Numbered from the stretch's first letter, positions 16,697 through 26,321 are shown. The stretch: DNA of 32,203 nt from Helicobacter anseris (GCA_004368235.1 JXTW01000013.1:1-32203); one strand, 5' to 3'. A program made the numbers and translations. Notes: generated by a model from the letters alone, not told the origin.

Positions 16697-18682
16697 TTAT
16701 AAAAATAATCTGACTGCATTCAAAATGGCAAGTATACTTACGCCCACATCACCAAAAATTGCCTCCCAAATATCTGCTACTCCAAATATTCCCAAAACAA
16801 TAAAAACTAATTTTACTACAAAGATAAAACTTAGATTCTGCCAAGTAATTTTTCTCATTTTTTTAGCAGCTAAAAAAAGCTTATCTATTGTCCCTAGTCC
16901 TCCTAATAAAACTACATCTGCACTCATTTGTGCTAGATCACTCCCCTGCTCTCCCATGCTAACTCCTACATCAGCATATGAAATTGCTGCAGCATCATTA
17001 ATTCCATCTCCTACAAAAAGCACTTTATGTTTCTTTTTTAGCTCTAAAATACCTTCATATTTTTCATTAGGCAGCATATTTGCACTATACTCACATTCAA
17101 GCAAACTAGCCACCCTAGATACGCTCTCTTGTCTATCTCCGCTAAAAATATAAACCTTTTTTTTCATAGATTTGAGTGCATCTACAACTAGCTTTGCCTC
17201 ATCCCTCAATCTATCTTCAAAAATCAAATAACCCAAATATTCTCCATCTCTTGCAGCATATACCACTAAAGAGCTCCCCTTATACTCTTCTATTTTAATT
17301 CCTTCTCCTTGAAGCAGCCTAGCACTCCCAACTACAAGCCTGCCTTGATCACTACTAGATATCACTCCCTTACCAGCTATTTCATTGGTTGTATTCACAG
17401 ACCATAGTTCACCATCAAGCTTACTAACAGCTTGTGCAATAATGTGTTTAGATTCAAAAAGTGCACTCTTAATACAAGCTATGAGATCCTCTTTTGTGCC
17501 TGATTTCAATACCGCTTCTTTGAAAAAAAGTTTTCCTTCACTCAATGTACCTGTCTTATCAAATACAACACAATCAATCTTAACCAACTCATCTAAAATA
17601 TGGCTTTTTTTTAATAAGATACCTTTCTTACTTAAAGCTCCAATACTAGCACAATAGCCAAGTGGAATACAAAGCATTAAAGCACAAGGACAGCTCACCA
17701 TCAAAACTACAAGCCCTCTATAAATCCACTCCTTAAAATCTCCTATAAAAATAGGCACTAAAATAGCAATCACTAAAGCAAAAGCAAAAACAATAGGGGT
17801 ATAGATTCTAGCAAACCGAGTAATAAAACCTTCAAGTTTACTTTTTTGCTCTAAAGACTCTTGTATAAGCCTTTGCATCTGATAAAAATGACTATCATCC
17901 CTCTGATGCACAACTTCAGCCTCAATCGCCCCATCTAGTAGCACTCCTCCACTTTTTATCATATCTCCTACCCCAAGTGCTAAAGGTATACTCTCTCCAG
18001 AGATAGCGCTTAAATCCACATAGGCACTTCCCTTCTTAATGCATAAATCCAAAGCTACTCTATCTCCAGGTCTAAGCAGCACCCTATCGCCTATTTTCGC
18101 CTCACTAACATCTTTTTTTATCCATTTTCCATTTACTAAGGTTTCTATTTGATTTGGCATACAAAAGAGTAGATTATTTAATGCTAATTTAGATCTATAA
18201 AGCGCAAAAGACTGAAAGTGCTCCCCTAATGTATATAACACAATAATACTCACTGCTTCTATATAAGCATTTAAGCAAAAAGCCGCAATTGATGCGCTTA
18301 GCATTAAGGTATTTTCGTTAAAAAAGCTTTTATCTCTAAGGGCATTTAAAGCTTGCAAAAAAATATCTTTAATAGCAATAGCATAGGAAAGAAACAAAAA
18401 AAGTAAGCAAGGCTTATAAACCATACCCATAAGTCCAAGTAAATATAGCACAAAAACTACTATCATCTTTGTATGAGAAAATTTTTCTTGCTTATCACTA
18501 AGACTAATTTTATAATTTTTTAAGATCTTAATAACTTCATCTAATTGCTCTTGCTCACACTCTAGTTCACAAGCTGGAAAATATACTTTAACATTCTTAG
18601 TTTTAGGATTTTTATTTAATGTCTTTCTAATCTCTTCTACACAGTTATTACAATCAATACCACGAAGATAAAATCTAGCCAT
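16697..18682 (-). CDS. cadA: P1B-type heavy-metal-transporting ATPase (Zn/Cd/Co exporter, CadA-like)
   Basis: An inner-membrane pump of 661 residues. N-terminal metal-binding domain with CNNC (11-14); TM region; actuator loop ISGES (about 227-231); the CPC motif in the transport helix (331-333), which indicates Zn/Cd/Pb or Cu class; phosphorylation motif DKTGT (375-379); and GDGINDAAAISYADVG in the hinge. Position between comM and the end of the operon matches the H. pylori metal exporter CadA, so divalent export (Cd, Zn, Co) is the better guess than copper. One oddity: the SEHP signature reads SKHIIAQAV (His 413 kept, the proline replaced by Ile). The start codon overlaps the comM stop by one base (TAATG), implying translational coupling. 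Confidence 0.88.
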   Translation of the reverse strand: MARFYLRGIDCNNCVEEIRKTLNKNPKTKNVKVYFPACELECEQEQLDEVIKILKNYKISLSDKQEKFSHTKMIVVFVLYLLGLMGMVYKPCLLFLFLSYAIAIKDIFLQALNALRDKSFFNENTLMLSASIAAFCLNAYIEAVSIIVLYTLGEHFQSFALYRSKLALNNLLFCMPNQIETLVNGKWIKKDVSEAKIGDRVLLRPGDRVALDLCIKKGSAYVDLSAISGESIPLALGVGDMIKSGGVLLDGAIEAEVVHQRDDSHFYQMQRLIQESLEQKSKLEGFITRFARIYTPIVFAFALVIAILVPIFIGDFKEWIYRGLVVLMVSCPCALMLCIPLGYCASIGALSKKGILLKKSHILDELVKIDCVVFDKTGTLSEGKLFFKEAVLKSGTKEDLIACIKSALFESKHIIAQAVSKLDGELWSVNTTNEIAGKGVISSSDQGRLVVGSARLLQGEGIKIEEYKGSSLVVYAARDGEYLGYLIFEDRLRDEAKLVVDALKSMKKKVYIFSGDRQESVSRVASLLECEYSANMLPNEKYEGILELKKKHKVLFVGDGINDAAAISYADVGVSMGEQGSDLAQMSADVVLLGGLGTIDKLFLAAKKMRKITWQNLSFIFVVKLVFIVLGIFGVADIWEAIFGDVGVSILAILNAVRLFL

Positions 18683-20196
18683 TATACCCTCCGATAACTC
18701 ATTGCCTCTAATATATGGGATTTTCTAATTTCTTGACTCTGTTCTAAATCTGCTATAGTACGGGCTACTTTTTTTACCTTATTTACTAAACGCATCGAAA
18801 AACCAAGATTATTGATCGCTTTTTGTAAAATCTCCTCGCTCTCTTTATCAATCTTGCAAAATTTTATAATACCTTTTTCATCTAATTTAGCATTAAATTT
18901 TTCTTGTTTACGCATTTTTTGGAATTTAAAGGCATCAAAAACCATTTGGCGCATTTGCTTTGAATCTAAACTTGAAACACTTGTCAAATTTCCTTGCGTT
19001 TCATTCATCTGCACAAATAAATCAATACGATCTAAAAATGGTTCACTCAAACGATTTTTATATTTGGCAATCTCTACATCTTTACAACGGCACTCTTTAA
19101 CTGGGTTTAATAGATTCCCACAAGGACATGGATTAAGTGCAGCTGCAAACAAAAAAGATGAAGGATACTCAATTTTACTATGCACACGTGAAACCAAAAG
19201 CATATTATTTTCTAATGGTTCTCTCAATGCTTCTAATACCTCTCTCCCAAAATGTGGTAATTCATCAAAAAATAAAACACCTAAATGTGCTAATGCAATT
19301 TCACCAGGCTTAGGCTCATTATTAGATACAGATCCAATAATACTAGCCTTAGAAGCACTTTGATGAGGTGCTTTAAAACTACGAGTAGGCTTTAAGGCAA
19401 TATCCTCTTTACTAAAACTTCTAAGCTTTGCCATTTCAATCATTTCATTAAGGCTAACAGGCGGTAGGATCTCCACTAAACGATTAATAATCATACTTTT
19501 TCCACAACCAGGAGAACCCTCTAAAATAATATTATGAAATCCAGCTGCTGCTATCAAAGCAGCTCTTTTAGCCATCTCTTGATTTTTTACTTCAAGAAAA
19601 TCAAGGTTGAAATCTTGTTTATAAAAATAAGGCTTATTATTGATTAATACGCTTGGAAAGTCTAAAGTCTGAACATTGGAGTTAATGTTTTCATCATTAT
19701 GCAATATCTCGATAGCCTCTTTCAAATTACCTGCATAAACTGCACGCAAATTTGGCACAAAAGAAAAATACTCTTTTGATTCCTTTGGTAGAATAATACA
19801 AGCATCTGGATACTTAAGCAGGGTATCTAAGATTAATGGAAATAAGGCATTCCCATGTCTTAGTCTACCATCAAGCCCTAGCTCACCAAATGCAAACCAT
19901 TGATTATTTACATTTAGTGAACTTTTATATGTGGCGATTAAAAGTGCGATTGGCAAATCAAAATGGCTTCCATACTTAGGCAAATCAGAGGGAGAAAGAT
20001 TGATAGCAATCTTAAGAGGAGGAAAACTAAAATTAAGACTACTTAATGCCGCTTGCACACGTTGCTTTGATTCTTGTATGGCACTACTAGCTAAACCAGA
20101 AATAGTAAAACTTGGTAATCCACGAATAAAAGATACTTCCACCTCTACTATGCGAGCATCAAGTCCAAACCTAGTCGCACATAAGATTTTATTCAT
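18682..20196 (-). CDS. comM: ComM/YifB-family AAA+ ATPase (Mg-chelatase-like)
   Basis: A 504-residue AAA+ protein of the YifB/ComM family; in naturally transformable bacteria ComM is a hexameric helicase that extends branch migration of incoming DNA. The N-terminal domain (NKILCATRFGLDARIVEVEVSFIRGLPSFTISGLA) is a Lon-protease-like fold, Walker A is GSPGCGKSM (about 230), Walker B LFFDELPHFGREVLEALREPLE, and a four-cysteine motif CPCGN...CRC sits about residue 358-370. The C-terminal helical domain ends with the typical ...RTIADLEQSQEIRKSHILEAMSYR. It starts one base beyond the def stop codon and overlaps cadA, inside a six-gene operon. Confidence 0.93.
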   Translation of the reverse strand: MNKILCATRFGLDARIVEVEVSFIRGLPSFTISGLASSAIQESKQRVQAALSSLNFSFPPLKIAINLSPSDLPKYGSHFDLPIALLIATYKSSLNVNNQWFAFGELGLDGRLRHGNALFPLILDTLLKYPDACIILPKESKEYFSFVPNLRAVYAGNLKEAIEILHNDENINSNVQTLDFPSVLINNKPYFYKQDFNLDFLEVKNQEMAKRAALIAAAGFHNIILEGSPGCGKSMIINRLVEILPPVSLNEMIEMAKLRSFSKEDIALKPTRSFKAPHQSASKASIIGSVSNNEPKPGEIALAHLGVLFFDELPHFGREVLEALREPLENNMLLVSRVHSKIEYPSSFLFAAALNPCPCGNLLNPVKECRCKDVEIAKYKNRLSEPFLDRIDLFVQMNETQGNLTSVSSLDSKQMRQMVFDAFKFQKMRKQEKFNAKLDEKGIIKFCKIDKESEEILQKAINNLGFSMRLVNKVKKVARTIADLEQSQEIRKSHILEAMSYRRV

Positions 20197-20197
20197 C

Positions 20198-20713
20198 CTA
20201 TCGCTCTTTTCTTAAACGCTTATATTCTTTCTCAAATTTCTTACGTTTAGCAAGTGAAAGATGATCAACAAATAAAATTCCATCTAGATGATCCATCTCA
20301 TGCTGGATAGCAACTGCCTTAAAACCTTTTAACTCAAGTTTTTTATGACTCCCAAAACGATCTTGATATTCTAAAGTGATATATTCATATCTACATACTT
20401 CTTCATAAAAACCTGGTACAGAAAGGCAGCCTTCATTCCAATAAATTTTACCTTCTTTATGTGTAATAACTGGATTTATAACTTCAAGCAAATCTTCATT
20501 ATATTGCTTTTCATCTTCACGAGGAATAAGGATTAATAGCGCACGTTTATGCACTCCAACCTGAACAGCTGCTAAACCCACACCATTTCTAGACAACATT
20601 GTCTCAAACATATCATCTAAAAGTTGGTGTAATGTAGAATCAAAGCTCTCTACTGCTAAAGATTTCTGCTTTAATAAAGCATTTGGATAAGAAATAATCT
20701 CTAAAACTGCCAT
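20198..20713 (-). CDS. def: Peptide deformylase
   Basis: Removes the formyl group from nascent protein N-termini, acting at the ribosome exit. All three metal/active-site motifs are intact: GVGLAAVQ (44-51), EGCLS (94-98, metal ligand Cys 96) and HEMDH (138-142, two His ligands and the catalytic Glu). 171 residues is normal. It is translationally coupled to the upstream GGDEF-like gene (TAATG overlap) and lies in a run of nascent-chain functions with tig and clpP. Confidence 0.96.
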   Translation of the reverse strand: MAVLEIISYPNALLKQKSLAVESFDSTLHQLLDDMFETMLSRNGVGLAAVQVGVHKRALLILIPREDEKQYNEDLLEVINPVITHKEGKIYWNEGCLSVPGFYEEVCRYEYITLEYQDRFGSHKKLELKGFKAVAIQHEMDHLDGILFVDHLSLAKRKKFEKEYKRLRKER

Positions 20714-21813
20714 TACTCTGCTTCATCTTGCGTATAGACCTTGAAGTTTATATTTTCTTCAAGCGCACCCTTAAGTGCTGTGAGCGAACATTGTATAATA
20801 TTTTCTACTGATTTTTGGGGGCGTACTTTGGCTATACCTACTGCTAAAGTTAACTGGATATCCTTACCATCAGAAAATACATTTGTCTCCTTTGCAGTAT
20901 CAATCAATCTTTCTGCTGCCTTTTTAGCAGAAGTGATATCAGAATATTTAAGCCCCATAGCAAAAATACCATTGCCTAAATAAGCCAAAATATCGCTACG
21001 CCTAGAAGTCTTTAATAAAAGTTTAGCAATTGATTTTAAAAGCACTAATATCAAAGCTTTATCTTTAATACTATCAATAATATTTTTTGTCAGCGTAAGA
21101 GTGAGAATAGTTGTATCATATTTCATTTCTTCAATAAGCTCTCTCTCTTTATCAATCAAAGAAAAGAAATAACGCTTATTATAAACTTCAAATTTAGAAT
21201 CATAAATTGTATTTTCATTAATATCATTAACAATATGGACTGCACGCTGATAAATCTCTTTAAGCTCATCAATTTGCAATCCAGATTTATTTTTTATATC
21301 ATCCAAGTCTTTTAAGAAGAATTTGATTGTATTATTAAAAACTAGCTTATTATCAATTCCTGCAAGCTCTTTAGCATACTTTTCAGAGATATTATGAGTT
21401 TTGTGCAAATCACGATAGAGTTCTGATACTAATTCCAAAATACGCTTAATACTAGCCAAACCCTCTTTTACACTTTTTTCAAACAAAATAACACGATCTT
21501 GACTAAGAGATTGCAAATTCATCAGAGTTTGAATTTTTTGTTTTAAAATAGCATCTTCTTTTTCCAATAAACGTTCAAAATAAATTTGATAATTCATTGG
21601 CAAAGGTGGTAAAAAATCATCAGAGAGCTCTTGGACTGTGCTTTCAGCTATCTTTTCCACGCGCTCAAGTACTTGCTCTTCAATAGCTTCACCCTGTTCT
21701 TCATCCTCATCTATAGAGCTATTACCCATATCAGCTATATCAGAGCTAATATCGCCAAAATAAGGATTGCTAATAAAATCTAAAGCATCTTTTTTTTCAT
21801 TACTTGTTGACAT
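20713..21813 (-). CDS. Degenerate GGDEF-domain protein
   Basis: A soluble 366-residue protein with an acidic N-terminus (many Asp/Glu in residues 20-65), a helical middle (about 75-200) and a C-terminal GGDEF-like fold: DSKFEVYNKRYFFSLIDKE (205-223) matches the D.LTGLYNRR entry, and RRSDILAYLGNGIFAMGL (271-288) sits where active diguanylate cyclases have GGDEF. Because GGDEF is replaced by GNGIF, c-di-GMP synthesis is not expected; it could be a degenerate sensor or a scaffold. H. pylori is generally considered to lack GGDEF proteins, so its presence between clpP and def is notable. One-base overlap with def; 15 bases after clpP. Confidence 0.72.
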   Translation of the reverse strand: MSTSNEKKDALDFISNPYFGDISSDIADMGNSSIDEDEEQGEAIEEQVLERVEKIAESTVQELSDDFLPPLPMNYQIYFERLLEKEDAILKQKIQTLMNLQSLSQDRVILFEKSVKEGLASIKRILELVSELYRDLHKTHNISEKYAKELAGIDNKLVFNNTIKFFLKDLDDIKNKSGLQIDELKEIYQRAVHIVNDINENTIYDSKFEVYNKRYFFSLIDKERELIEEMKYDTTILTLTLTKNIIDSIKDKALILVLLKSIAKLLLKTSRRSDILAYLGNGIFAMGLKYSDITSAKKAAERLIDTAKETNVFSDGKDIQLTLAVGIAKVRPQKSVENIIQCSLTALKGALEENINFKVYTQDEAE

Positions 21814-21828
21814 TACTTTTCCTAATTT

Positions 21829-22416
21829 TTATTTTAAACTTTTCTCTAAAATTTGATCAATTAGCCCATACTCTAGTGATTCTTTCGCACTCATAAAAAA
21901 ATCTCTCTCTGTATCTTGAGTAATCTTTTTAACACTTTGATTTGTATTCTTTGCCATAATTGTATTTAAAATCTTCTTTAAACGTAAAATTTCATTAGCC
22001 TGAATCTCAATATCACTAGCTTGACCCTGTGCGCCACCTAATGGCTGATGAATCATAATACGAGAATTAGGCAATGAATAACGCTTCCCTCTAGCTCCAG
22101 AACTAAGTAAAAAAGCTCCAGCACTAGCGGCTTGACCAATACAAATAGTTGCTACATCAGGACGAATATAATTCATCGTATCAAAAATGCTAAAAGCACT
22201 AGTAATAACACCACCAGGCGAATTAATATAAAGATAAATATCTTTTTCTGAATCTTCTGCTTCCAAAAAAAGTAATTGCGCAACGATAGATGAGGCGACA
22301 GCATCATTTATCTCACCACTTAATAATACTACTCTATCCTTAAGCAAACGTGAATAAATATCATAACTACGTTCACCTCTACCACTTTTTTCTACAACAT
22401 AAGGGATGTAGTTCAT
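21829..22416 (-). CDS. clpP: ATP-dependent Clp protease proteolytic subunit
   Basis: Serine peptidase that forms the 14-subunit proteolytic chamber served by ClpX/ClpA. The catalytic triad is intact: Ser 98 in GQAASAGA, His 123 in MIHQPLGG and Asp 172 in TERDFFMS. Oxyanion/strand motif NSPGG is at 65-69. Length 195 is standard. The ATG overlaps the trigger factor stop codon (TAATG), so folding factor and protease are co-expressed; the tmRNA tag encoded elsewhere in the window is a natural source of Clp substrates. Confidence 0.97.
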   Translation of the reverse strand: MNYIPYVVEKSGRGERSYDIYSRLLKDRVVLLSGEINDAVASSIVAQLLFLEAEDSEKDIYLYINSPGGVITSAFSIFDTMNYIRPDVATICIGQAASAGAFLLSSGARGKRYSLPNSRIMIHQPLGGAQGQASDIEIQANEILRLKKILNTIMAKNTNQSVKKITQDTERDFFMSAKESLEYGLIDQILEKSLK

Positions 22417-23837
22417 TATTTATTGTCCTTTGATTTTGTTGAAGTACTTTTTTTTGTAGCTGGTTTTGAAGTTTTTTTCCCATCTTCTGATTTTTTAGAA
22501 TCATCAGTAGTTGTTTGCTTTTTCTCTGATTTATCTTGCTTCTTATCTAGCTTACTATCTAGGAGATGAGTTAAGATTCTATCTTCAATCATTGCCATTT
22601 TAATAGCTGGCAAGAGATTATTATTCTTATAATAATCTATAGCATCTTGAGGGTTTTGCCCCATCATCATCGCTTCATAATAAATAGTTTGATAAACCTC
22701 ATTATCATGCACACTAATCCCACGCTCTTTGGCTAATGCATCAACTATAAAAGTCACTTTCACACTCTTTTGAGCATCAGATCTAAAACTCTCTCTCTTC
22801 TCCTTAGCCTTAGAAACATCTTCACGTATTGCTTTTAATTCAGTTTCTTCAAAAGTATTTAAAGCATTTCTAAAAAGTACATCCATCTCTTGTTCAACAA
22901 TCAAATCAGGTAAATCAAAATTTATATCTTTGGCAAAATTTTCTACTAATTTTTCCTTTAATTCTTCATTATAAAGTTTGGTTTTTGCTTCAAGCTCTAG
23001 CTGCTTTACAACCTCGTTTTTAAGATCTGCTAAAGTAGCCTTTTCATTATTAGGTATAAGTTTTTTTGCCAGGCTATCATCTAAATTTATTTTTTCTTTG
23101 ATCTTAATCTCATGCAGCTTAATTTTAAATAATGCCTCTTTACCTGCTAAATGGCTAGCCTGATACTCTTTAGGGAAAGTCACATTAATATCCCTTTGAT
23201 CTGGCACCTTCATCCCTAACATCGCATCTTCAAATCCAGGAATAAATTGTCCACTTCCAATAGTTAACTCAAACTTTTCAGCTTTACCACCATCAAAAGC
23301 CTTACCATCGACAAATCCTTCAAAGTCAAATACAGCCACATCACCATTTTCAAGCTTTTTGCTCTTAGGTGCAGCAATAAGGGGTGCTTCACGCTTAGCA
23401 ATTTCTTCTAATCTTTCATCAATTTCTTTTGAAGTAATTTTGGGTAATTTCACTTCTGGGATACAAGACTCTATCTTATCAAGCTTAATTTCTGGAGTAA
23501 GAGAAATTTTAATCTCTACATCTATATTTTCACCTTTTTCCTCAAATTTTGTAATAATAGGATCTCCAATTACTTGATTTGCCTCAATCTCTAGTTTTTT
23601 AAGTGCACCTTGAAGCATATCCTGGACTGCCTCTTTTTGGGCATCCTGTCTAATTCCATCTGCATATCTAGCCCGCACGAGACTTAAAGGCACCTTTCCC
23701 TTTCTAAAACCATCCATTTTGATAGTCTTTGATAGACGTGTTGCAACTTTGATAATCTTTTCTTCCAGATCTTTAAGCGCGATAGCCCCGCTAGCAATAG
23801 CATTGGCAGTATTTATCTTTTTTGTTACAATTTCCAT
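22416..23837 (-). CDS. tig: Trigger factor, ribosome-associated prolyl isomerase
   Basis: First gene of a six-gene minus-strand operon (tig-clpP-GGDEF-def-comM-cadA). The N-terminal ribosome-binding region carries the GFRKGKVP signature (about 43-50), followed by the FKBP-type PPIase domain (about 160-245; [38 protein letters not shown]) and the helical chaperone domain. The final roughly 45 residues are a Lys/Ser/Thr-rich, presumably disordered tail, which accounts for the length of 473 against about 430 for E. coli. It diverges from fliI across a 111-base region that contains an inverted repeat. Confidence 0.95.
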   Translation of the reverse strand: MEIVTKKINTANAIASGAIALKDLEEKIIKVATRLSKTIKMDGFRKGKVPLSLVRARYADGIRQDAQKEAVQDMLQGALKKLEIEANQVIGDPIITKFEEKGENIDVEIKISLTPEIKLDKIESCIPEVKLPKITSKEIDERLEEIAKREAPLIAAPKSKKLENGDVAVFDFEGFVDGKAFDGGKAEKFELTIGSGQFIPGFEDAMLGMKVPDQRDINVTFPKEYQASHLAGKEALFKIKLHEIKIKEKINLDDSLAKKLIPNNEKATLADLKNEVVKQLELEAKTKLYNEELKEKLVENFAKDINFDLPDLIVEQEMDVLFRNALNTFEETELKAIREDVSKAKEKRESFRSDAQKSVKVTFIVDALAKERGISVHDNEVYQTIYYEAMMMGQNPQDAIDYYKNNNLLPAIKMAMIEDRILTHLLDSKLDKKQDKSEKKQTTTDDSKKSEDGKKTSKPATKKSTSTKSKDNK

Positions 23838-23870
23838 ATTTTTCCTCGTGCAAATTTAAGTATAATTTTT

Positions 23871-23899
23871 AGATATTGTAACAAAAAAAACCAATATCT
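23871..23899. promoter_or_regulatory. Inverted repeat between tig and fliI
   Basis: AGATATTG (23871-23878) and CAATATCT (23892-23899) form a perfect 8-bp inverted repeat with a 13-base spacer rich in A on the plus strand. It lies in the divergent promoter region, near minus-strand TTACAAT, a possible tig -10. It could be an operator, or simply a hairpin; no known box is matched. Confidence 0.4.
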
Positions 23900-23948
23900 G
23901 AAAATAATACTAATCCCACTCCACTAAATATATGCAAAAGGGTTGATT

Positions 23949-25259
23949 ATGCTACTTAAAAATCTTAAAGAAAAGCTTAAAGAAGATTTGAAGCTTTCAC
24001 CAAAATTTGGCACTATTACTAAAATCACGCCCACTATTATTTATGCTTGTGATCTCTCTCCATCTCTTGGTGATATTATTAGAATCTATCGCGATAATGC
24101 TCCTGATATTTTAGGTATGGTTACCATCATTGAAAAAGATGGTTTTGGCTTTACCCCTTTTAGCTTTTCTGAAGGATTAAAAAACGGAGATAAGGTTGTA
24201 CTAGATAAAGAAGGTTTGCTATTTCCTGTTGGAGAAGAACTACTTGGCAGAGTCTTAGATCCATTGGGTAACCCCATTGATGATAAAGGTATCTTAAATA
24301 TTAATAGTTATGCTCCTATCATTTCTCAACCTATTAAAGCCATGAAACGTGGCATCATTAATGAAGTATTCCCAGTTGGAGTAAGGGCTATTGATGGGAT
24401 TTTAACTTGTGGGAAAGGTCAAAAACTAGGGATTTTTGCAGGATCTGGTGTAGGAAAATCCACCTTAATGGGAATGATTGTAAAAGGCTCTAATGCTCCT
24501 ATTAAAGTTATTGCTCTTATTGGAGAAAGAGGTAGAGAAGTCCCTGAATTTATTCATAATAATCTCAATAATAATTTAGAAAATACCATTTTAATCGTAG
24601 CCACAAGCGATGATTCTGCACTTATGCGTAAATATGGGGCATTCTCTGCTATGGCAGTAGCAGAGTATTTTAAAAACACGGGACGAGATGTGCTTTTTAT
24701 TATGGATTCAGTTACGCGTTTTGCAATGGCACAACGCGAAATTGGTTTAGCATTAGGCGAACCTCCTACATCAAAAGGCTATCCACCCTCTGTACTGACA
24801 CTATTACCACAACTTATGGAGCGTGCAGGGAAAGAAGAAGGCAAGGGTTCTATTACCGCATTTTTTACCGTGCTTGTTGATGGAGATGATATGAATGATC
24901 CTATTGCTGACCAAAGTCGAAGCATACTAGATGGACATATAATACTTGATCGATCTCTTACTGACTTTGGAATCTATCCTCCTATTAATATCCTCAACTC
25001 TGCCTCACGTGTAGCCAATGCAGTTACAACAAAAGAACAGCAAGAAGCAGCAAGAAAATTTCGTCGTCTCTATGCACTCTTAAAAGAGAATGAGATTCTT
25101 ATACGCATCGGTAGCTATCAAAAAGGCAACGATGCCGAACTAGATGAAGCGATAGACAAAAAAACATATATGCAGGATTTTATTACTCAAGGAGAAAATG
25201 AGCTAAGTAGTTTTGATGAGACTCTAGCTGAATTACAAAAAATCCAACTAGAGGTTTAA
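23949..25259 (+). CDS. fliI: Flagellar type III export ATPase FliI
   Basis: The hexameric ATPase that energises substrate release at the base of the flagellar export apparatus. Walker A is AGSGVGKST (about 164-172), followed by GERGREVPEF, the Walker B strand VLFIMDSVTRFAMAQREIGLALGEPPTSKGYPPSV, and the YPPINILNSASRV region, all characteristic of FliI and F1-beta relatives. 436 residues. The frame opens with TTG at 23943, but ATG 23949 is 6 bases after AAGGG and is the likely start. It converges on the DJ-1/PfpI gene with only 4 bases between stop codons. Confidence 0.96.
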   Translation: MLLKNLKEKLKEDLKLSPKFGTITKITPTIIYACDLSPSLGDIIRIYRDNAPDILGMVTIIEKDGFGFTPFSFSEGLKNGDKVVLDKEGLLFPVGEELLGRVLDPLGNPIDDKGILNINSYAPIISQPIKAMKRGIINEVFPVGVRAIDGILTCGKGQKLGIFAGSGVGKSTLMGMIVKGSNAPIKVIALIGERGREVPEFIHNNLNNNLENTILIVATSDDSALMRKYGAFSAMAVAEYFKNTGRDVLFIMDSVTRFAMAQREIGLALGEPPTSKGYPPSVLTLLPQLMERAGKEEGKGSITAFFTVLVDGDDMNDPIADQSRSILDGHIILDRSLTDFGIYPPINILNSASRVANAVTTKEQQEAARKFRRLYALLKENEILIRIGSYQKGNDAELDEAIDKKTYMQDFITQGENELSSFDETLAELQKIQLEV

Positions 25260-25263
25260 AAAA

Positions 25264-25845
25264 TTAATAATCTTGAGAATCTATCGTATAAGCCAACATA
25301 CCATCATAAAGATTTTTATACACATCATCTCCGCATAAATAACGCACTATCTCCAAAGCAAAAAATACGACTGTAGATGGTCCCATTGATGTAATAACAT
25401 TCTCATTAACTACCACCTTCTTTTCAATCCTATTTGCAGAGATACCATCCTCACATCCTGGATAGCATGTAAAATCTCCACGCAAAACACCAGCAACACT
25501 CAATACAATTGGGGATGCACAAATAGCTGCCACAAGCTTTTTCTCATTATTAAGCCTCTTAATTAAATCAATAATTTTTGAATTATTTTTTAAATTATTC
25601 ATACCTTCAAAACCGCCTGGCATAGCAATTGCATCAAAAGATTCAAGATCTAGAGAATCAAGATTTGTATCTGCTTTAATATAGATGTTTGTTCCACCAC
25701 GCACAAAAGGATCTGAATCTAGAGATGCCACAACTACTTCAAGATCGCCACCTGCATCACTGGCTCTCTTACATACATCAGCAAGTCCTACAAACTCCAA
25801 CTCTTCAAAACCAGCTGCTAATGGGATTAAAAGTTTTTTACTCAT
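25264..25845 (-). CDS. DJ-1/PfpI family protein
   Basis: A 193-residue member of the DJ-1 branch (YajL/PARK7-like), a fold used for protein or nucleotide deglycation, glyoxalase III and chaperone activities. The conserved acid is in GFEELE (Glu 15), the reactive cysteine is Cys 109 in AAICASP, and AMPGGFEG is the conserved glycine turn. The exact reaction cannot be read from the sequence. ATG 25845 has AAGGAG 5 bases upstream. A palindrome upstream (25901-25918) probably controls it. Confidence 0.86.
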   Translation of the reverse strand: MSKKLLIPLAAGFEELEFVGLADVCKRASDAGGDLEVVVASLDSDPFVRGGTNIYIKADTNLDSLDLESFDAIAMPGGFEGMNNLKNNSKIIDLIKRLNNEKKLVAAICASPIVLSVAGVLRGDFTCYPGCEDGISANRIEKKVVVNENVITSMGPSTVVFFALEIVRYLCGDDVYKNLYDGMLAYTIDSQDY

Positions 25846-25900
25846 ATTTACTCCTTATTTTTTAAATATTTAATACATCAAATCATAAATTTTATTTAGC

Positions 25901-25918
25901 ATTCTAATACATTAGAAT
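25901..25918. promoter_or_regulatory. Palindromic operator candidate upstream of the DJ-1/PfpI gene
   Basis: ATTCTAAT-AC-ATTAGAAT is an 8-bp perfect inverted repeat with a 2-base centre, about 55-75 bases upstream of the DJ-1 ATG. On the minus strand it includes TAGAAT, a possible -10, so a bound repressor would block RNA polymerase. It resembles in style the operators of redox regulators, but I do not match it to a named box. Confidence 0.5.
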
Positions 25919-25942
25919 ATACCATATTTAGCTTTATGTAAA

Positions 25943-26320
25943 TCAAGGGTTATTTAGCAAAGCTTCTAGCTCTAAAAGCTCCATCTTTGCTGCGATAAGT
26001 TCCCTATGCAAAAGCTCTTTTTCTATAGTCTTTTGCCGATCTTGCCTTCCTTCCAAACTCTTGGCATCTAATTTTTCTTGTAAGCTTTTAATATTATTCC
26101 TAACATCATTAAGTATACTTTCATTATTACAAGATCTCTTAGTTTTTCTTATTTGCTCTTCTAACAATTTCTTTTTTTCTTTTAAAGAAGGATTCTTATC
26201 TAACCTCTCAAGTATAATTTTTAAACTTTCTTGCTGCATTTCTAGGTGCTTTTGGCATAAGATATCTAAGCTATAAGCACAACTGAATATCAAAAAGCCA
26301 AAAGCTATAAAAAATCGCAT
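25943..26320 (-). CDS. Small periplasmic coiled-coil protein (DUF1090-like) in the dnaK operon
   Basis: 125 residues: signal peptide (about 1-17, MRFFIAFGFLIFSCAYS), then a charged, almost entirely helical segment with two cysteines (21 in ILCQKH, and one in KRSCNN about 68) and a heptad-like Glu/Lys/Leu pattern to the end. The pattern (cysteine near the mature N-terminus, LEEQI...K..C, long Glu/Lys helix) resembles the DUF1090/YqjC family, which has no established function. The ATG follows the dnaK stop after one base, so it is probably co-transcribed with hrcA-grpE-dnaK and may be heat-inducible. The family call is moderate. Confidence 0.6.
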   Translation of the reverse strand: MRFFIAFGFLIFSCAYSLDILCQKHLEMQQESLKIILERLDKNPSLKEKKKLLEEQIRKTKRSCNNESILNDVRNNIKSLQEKLDAKSLEGRQDRQKTIEKELLHRELIAAKMELLELEALLNNP

Positions 26321-26321
26321 A

